DNA of 64,000 bases from Hallerella sp963660435 (GTDB lineage Bacteria; Fibrobacterota; Fibrobacteria; Fibrobacterales; Fibrobacteraceae), in NCBI GenBank assembly GCA_963660435.1, contig CAVKYI010000003.1:62001-126000 (forward strand), written 5' to 3'. Below, in pieces: positions 60,987 to 64,000 of the stretch. Position numbers and translations under genes: made by a program. The stretch's first letter is position 1, and every line of letters begins with the position of its first letter. The notes below the pieces were generated by a model. It made no database searches, was not told the DNA's origin, and saw only the letters and a program-made list of their open reading frames with translations.

Positions 60987-61481
60987 ATGGCTAGAAAAAT
61001 GCGCAAGTACGGAGAGGACGTTCCGTTCTCCCTGACTTCGATGATGGACATGATGACCATCATTCTGGTGTTCCTTATCAAGAACCTCGATGCGGAAGGT
61101 CAGCTGGTTACCCAGGCGGAAAACCTGGTCCTGCCGGTCTCCACTTCTAAAGTGCAACCCAAGGAGGTTTCGCTTTCCGTGGTGGTCGATGCCGGATACG
61201 TCGTGGTGGACAATCAGAAAATAGTTCCGACCGAAGAAGTAAGGCAGCAAGAAGACTTGCTTATCGCCCGTGTCGATTCCGTGCTGAAGGTGCGTCGCGA
61301 AACAGAACGCGAACATGCCTTGAAAGCGGGACTTCCGGCGGATGAAGCTGGCAACATCATCATCCAGATAGACAAGAACATCCCTTATGACGTCATGTAT
61401 AAAGTGATGGCAACCTGTGGCTTCTCGGGCTACACGAACATCGCTTTTGCCGTGTCGATGAAAAACAACGGGGAGGAATAA
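60987..61481 (+). CDS. TolR/ExbD-like protein 2 with channel aspartate
   Basis: A 164-residue protein. ATG 60987 sits four bases after the previous stop with GGGAGG upstream. The helix FSLTSMMDMMTIILVFLI has Asp in the position that carries protons in TolR/ExbD. The periplasmic half (LSVVVDAGYVVVDNQKIV, IIIQIDKNIPYDVMYKVMATCGFSGYTNIAFAV) is standard. Together with protein 1 it gives a TolQ-TolR-TolR set as seen in the Agl gliding motor of Myxococcus. Confidence 0.93.
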   Translation: MARKMRKYGEDVPFSLTSMMDMMTIILVFLIKNLDAEGQLVTQAENLVLPVSTSKVQPKEVSLSVVVDAGYVVVDNQKIVPTEEVRQQEDLLIARVDSVLKVRRETEREHALKAGLPADEAGNIIIQIDKNIPYDVMYKVMATCGFSGYTNIAFAVSMKNNGEE

Positions 61482-62414
61482 ATGGCTACGAAAAAGAAGC
61501 TGGATCCTTTTGTAGAATCCTTGATGCCGGAATCCGACAAGCGTTTTGTCGGCGTTGCGGTGATCTCTGTTCTCGTTGCGGTCTGTTTTTCTCTTTGGGC
61601 GTCCATGTACGAAGCCGTGGTTGACGAAGTCATCTTTGAAGAAACCGCTGCAGAAGAACTGACGACAACGATGAAGATCGAAGAGAAGAAGGAAGAGAAG
61701 AAGGAAGAAAAGAAAAAGGAAGAGCCGAAAAAGCCTCGCAAGAAAGCCGGTGGTGGCGGAAAGCCCCGTGGAAAGGGGCAGCCTAACGCTCCCCAGACTC
61801 GCGGCGTTCTCAAGCTCCTGACCGCCCAGACGACAAAGTCCAACTATGCAGCTTACGATCTGATGAAGGACCAGAAGTTCTCCAAGGATATCAATAAGGT
61901 GCTGAAGGACGTTGCCGGTCTCCAGACGACGGGCAAGACCGTTCTCGGTGGTCGTCGCGGCAAGACGGACGGCGGCTTTAACGAAGGCTATGGCGAAGGC
62001 GGTTCCGGTGGTATCGGCGACGGTCTCAGCGGTCTTCTCGGTGGCGGCGGCGGTGGAATTGCCACTCGTGCCAAGGGAACGATCAAGACTCCGTCTGCTC
62101 GCGATATCGATATGGGTGCCGGTGGAGGCTCTCGCAGCGCAGCGGACATTATGAAGGTCGTCCGTCAGCGTACGCCGGGTCTTCGTCACATCTATAACAA
62201 GTACCTGAAGAAACAGCCCGGGTTTGCCGGCAAGGTAACGCTCCGCTTTACCATTGCGCCGGGTGGTGACATCATCAGCATTTCAATCGCTTCTTCGACC
62301 ACCGGTTTCGGCGAGTTCGACAATGCGGTAAAGAATGCAGTGAAGCACTGGACATTCAGCAAGATCAAGTCGGGCAATACGACGGTTACGATTCCGTTCA
62401 CATTCTCGGAATAG
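61482..62414 (+). CDS. TonB-like protein with AgmX/PglI C-terminal domain
   Basis: A 310-residue protein. A single N-terminal helix (VGVAVISVLVAVCFSLWASMYEAV) is followed by a Lys/Glu-rich and Pro-containing linker (EEKKEEKKEEKKKEEPKKPRKK), a Gly-rich middle (GSGGIGDGLSGLLGGGGGG) and a C-terminal TonB-fold domain: IMKVVRQRTPGLRHIYNKYLKKQPGFAGKVTLRFTIAPGGDIISISI, matching the AgmX/PglI domain of GltG/GltJ. It likely transmits motor force to outer-membrane proteins. Starts directly after the TolR-like stop. Confidence 0.92.
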   Translation: MATKKKLDPFVESLMPESDKRFVGVAVISVLVAVCFSLWASMYEAVVDEVIFEETAAEELTTTMKIEEKKEEKKEEKKKEEPKKPRKKAGGGGKPRGKGQPNAPQTRGVLKLLTAQTTKSNYAAYDLMKDQKFSKDINKVLKDVAGLQTTGKTVLGGRRGKTDGGFNEGYGEGGSGGIGDGLSGLLGGGGGGIATRAKGTIKTPSARDIDMGAGGGSRSAADIMKVVRQRTPGLRHIYNKYLKKQPGFAGKVTLRFTIAPGGDIISISIASSTTGFGEFDNAVKNAVKHWTFSKIKSGNTTVTIPFTFSE

Positions 62415-62430
62415 TTTCTGTCTTGGCGAA

Positions 62431-62470
62431 AAAAGAGCCGAAAACGGAGTTTTCGGCTCTTTTTATTTTT
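62431..62470 (+). terminator. Rho-independent terminator
   Basis: AGAGCCGAAAAC and GTTTTCGGCTCT are perfectly complementary around GGA and run into TTTTATTTTTTTT. It closes the motor operon. Confidence 0.95.
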
Positions 62471-62526
62471 TTTCTTGCGAAAAAGGAATGGATGAATTAG
62501 TTTTAGCATAAAATAGGAGTTGATTG

Positions 62527-63813
62527 ATGAAAAAGAGAACAGCTGCCGCGTTAGGGCTGACTTTCGGTCTTTTGGGCGTCGGATCGGCTTTTGCCACCTT
62601 TGCCCGTGTGGAATCGATGGGCAAGAATACGACCTACATCATGGATGACGTAAGCATTTTCGATAACCCCGCCAACATCAACCTTTACCCGAATTACCTG
62701 ATCGGAGGCTTTGGCGCCTATCTGGACGATGTGGAAACCGGGACGAACAGGGACCCGCAGCATCCGACGTTTGGCGGTATCTTTTCGCTCAGTCTGGGCA
62801 ACGAGGAGTCTCCGGATCCCCGCATCTCGATCGGCGGACTCTTCGGGCGCGAAGATTCTGAACTTTTCCGCTTCCTTCCGACATATTATGTCGATGACAA
62901 GGACCAGGTTCACTCCTTGCCAAAGACCGTGACGAATTTTGACGGCTTTCTGGGCGGGACGCTTCCGAACGGAAACGCTTTGGGCCTGCATGTCTATATC
63001 GCTCACCAGGACGGCGGATACGAAACGGAAAGCGGTTCCTACCAGGTCGATGCGAATTCCTACGCTTCGGTGATTCGCGCCGATGCCGGTATCAACTTGC
63101 AGCTCTCGAGTACAATCGACTACGAGCTTTCCGGAGGCCTTGCCCGGGTGCAGTATGGTCCGGACCACAAGAATTTCTTCGATGACGGGGATTTTTCGTA
63201 TCTCGTTTCTTCGCGCGCGTTCTTTACTCTGGACGCGATCGACGGGGAACTGGTCCCTGCGATGAAGGCGCACTTTATCAAGGCTCCGGGAATCAAGGAT
63301 ACGCGAGCGCAGGTCGGTCTGGGCATCAATGTCGGGCTTGACAGGGGATTTTTCTGGCTTGGCGGCGACTTTGTCTGGAATCGCGAAAAGGCTCGCGACT
63401 GGACTTTCGACTACAAGACCGGGGAGTCAACCTACGATTCGCAGAGCGATGGTTCCTTTTGGGACGAGCGAAAAGACATCGGAGGCGTCATCAGCTTCGG
63501 CATCGAACGCAATATTTGGTGGGACTGGTTTGTCATTCGCGTTGGCGGACAGAAGGCGATTCTCTATACGGAATGCGACCAGAATTCGCATAATGCGGGA
63601 AAGAACGGCATCTGCTCGGACAATGGGACGTTCTTCTCGACAAATCCCGTCGGAAACGGGACGATTGATGACCATATCGGCTGGGGCTTCGGCATCAATA
63701 TCGAGGAAAAGCTGAAAATCGACGTGACGATTGCGGAAGATCTGCTGTTTCGGAATCTCTTCCAGGGTGAGGGTCGCTGGTTCTCGCGCGTCGATGCGAC
63801 TTATTCGTTCTAG
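62527..63813 (+). CDS. Exported outer-membrane beta-barrel protein, unknown
   Basis: A 428-residue protein. ATG 62527 follows GGAG by eight bases. Signal peptide (AALGLTFGLLGVGSAFA) then FARVESMGKNTTYIMDDVSIFDNPANINLYPNYL, a start seen in barrel proteins of the PorV/OmpP1 kind. The body is amphipathic strands and the C-terminus ends in FSRVDATYSF, with terminal Phe as for barrel insertion. It is separated from the motor operon by a terminator but may be its outer-membrane partner. Confidence 0.75.
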   Translation: MKKRTAAALGLTFGLLGVGSAFATFARVESMGKNTTYIMDDVSIFDNPANINLYPNYLIGGFGAYLDDVETGTNRDPQHPTFGGIFSLSLGNEESPDPRISIGGLFGREDSELFRFLPTYYVDDKDQVHSLPKTVTNFDGFLGGTLPNGNALGLHVYIAHQDGGYETESGSYQVDANSYASVIRADAGINLQLSSTIDYELSGGLARVQYGPDHKNFFDDGDFSYLVSSRAFFTLDAIDGELVPAMKAHFIKAPGIKDTRAQVGLGINVGLDRGFFWLGGDFVWNREKARDWTFDYKTGESTYDSQSDGSFWDERKDIGGVISFGIERNIWWDWFVIRVGGQKAILYTECDQNSHNAGKNGICSDNGTFFSTNPVGNGTIDDHIGWGFGINIEEKLKIDVTIAEDLLFRNLFQGEGRWFSRVDATYSF

Positions 63814-63864
63814 AATCCTTCTTGGCGCTGTTCTCTTGAAACGGCGCTTTTTTATATTTAAAAC

Positions 63865-64000
63865 ATGTTGCGCTTGCTTGTTGCCCTATTGCCTTCCCTC
63901 CTTTTTCTCGGTTGCTCGGAACCTCGGGCAAACATCGAAGAAAAACTGTCTGCCTATCTGCAGGACGACTTGAAGTTCATGGTCGCCCAGACGATCAAGG
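63865..64000 (+). CDS. Lipoprotein, 5' part (runs off the right edge)
   Basis: The first 45 codons of a gene. The signal LLVALLPSLLFLGC ends in a good lipobox (Cys17), followed by SEPRANIEEKLSAYLQDDLKFMVAQTIK. A TATATT-like box lies just upstream (63852-63857). Nothing more can be said about the protein. Confidence 0.7.
   Translation, partial: MLRLLVALLPSLLFLGCSEPRANIEEKLSAYLQDDLKFMVAQTIK

Noticed and set aside
60957..62189. 410-codon frame antisense to tolR-like and TonB-like genes
   Set aside because: Shadow frame with Phe/Leu runs that mirror the Lys/Glu linker on the other strand.

Overview
The window looks like chromosomal DNA of a Fibrobacter species or close relative (Fibrobacterota). 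Evidence: a lipoprotein ending in a Fibrobacter-type FISUMP/major-paralogous domain (33785-34999), a member of the lineage-specific TIGR02147 family (15864-16721), a secreted family 9 cellulase (4596-6272), a Gram-negative envelope gene set (LptE-like protein, lipoproteins, OmpA and beta-barrel proteins), the futalosine route to menaquinone, and promoters of the form TTGACT-N17-TATATT. Nearly all the DNA is coding. No rRNA, tRNA, CRISPR array, prophage or complete insertion sequence was recognised.

Layout. 1-1310: 5' part of serS (minus) and a divergent lptE-like gene. 1385-4599: accessory patch with two AlbA_2/HATPase/winged-helix regulators, each with an in-frame tandem-repeat linker, beside two short ORFs that resemble remnants of a DNA methylase. 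4596-8935: GH9 cellulase and a radical SAM protein. 8949-14177 (minus): a metallopeptidase/propeller/barrel protein and mutL. 14274-19207: an unknown protein, a possible small RNA, then a TIGR02147 regulator, a lipoprotein with a jelly-roll domain and an outer-membrane protein. 19215-21426: ftsB-like and dprA (minus), mazG, a small membrane protein. 21594-28548: the conserved rimP-nusA-infB-rbfA-truB-ribF run. 28542-33098: zinc/cadmium efflux (P-type ATPase plus a separate HMA protein) divergent from an ArsR-type repressor and a YgiQ-type radical SAM gene, with a perfect palindrome between. 33099-41488: repeat-rich DNA with the FISUMP lipoprotein, metY, an LMW phosphatase, a DMT transporter, pgi, two small genes and MITE-like elements. 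41489-47391: nickel-pincer cofactor genes larE-larB-larC, with larC split by a frame change, followed by two small membrane proteins, an exported DUF362 protein, an exported cyclophilin-fold protein and a DUF318 permease; no larA is present. 47484-51455: tyrS, a PfkB kinase, mqnB, mqnD and an Hc1-like histone. 51650-63813: an envelope cluster with a beta-helix/TSP3/OmpA fusion, two large TPR proteins, a TolQ/ExbB-like channel, two TolR/ExbD-like proteins, a TonB/AgmX-like protein and a barrel protein. 63865 to the end: start of a lipoprotein gene.

The two most promising systems are the larE-larB-larC operon without larA, which may serve an exported DUF362 protein and carries a probable frameshifted larC, and the Tol/Agl-like proton-driven envelope complex, which could power cellulose-surface interaction or gliding in this non-flagellated lineage. 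All functional statements rest on reading the translated sequences; no database search was run.
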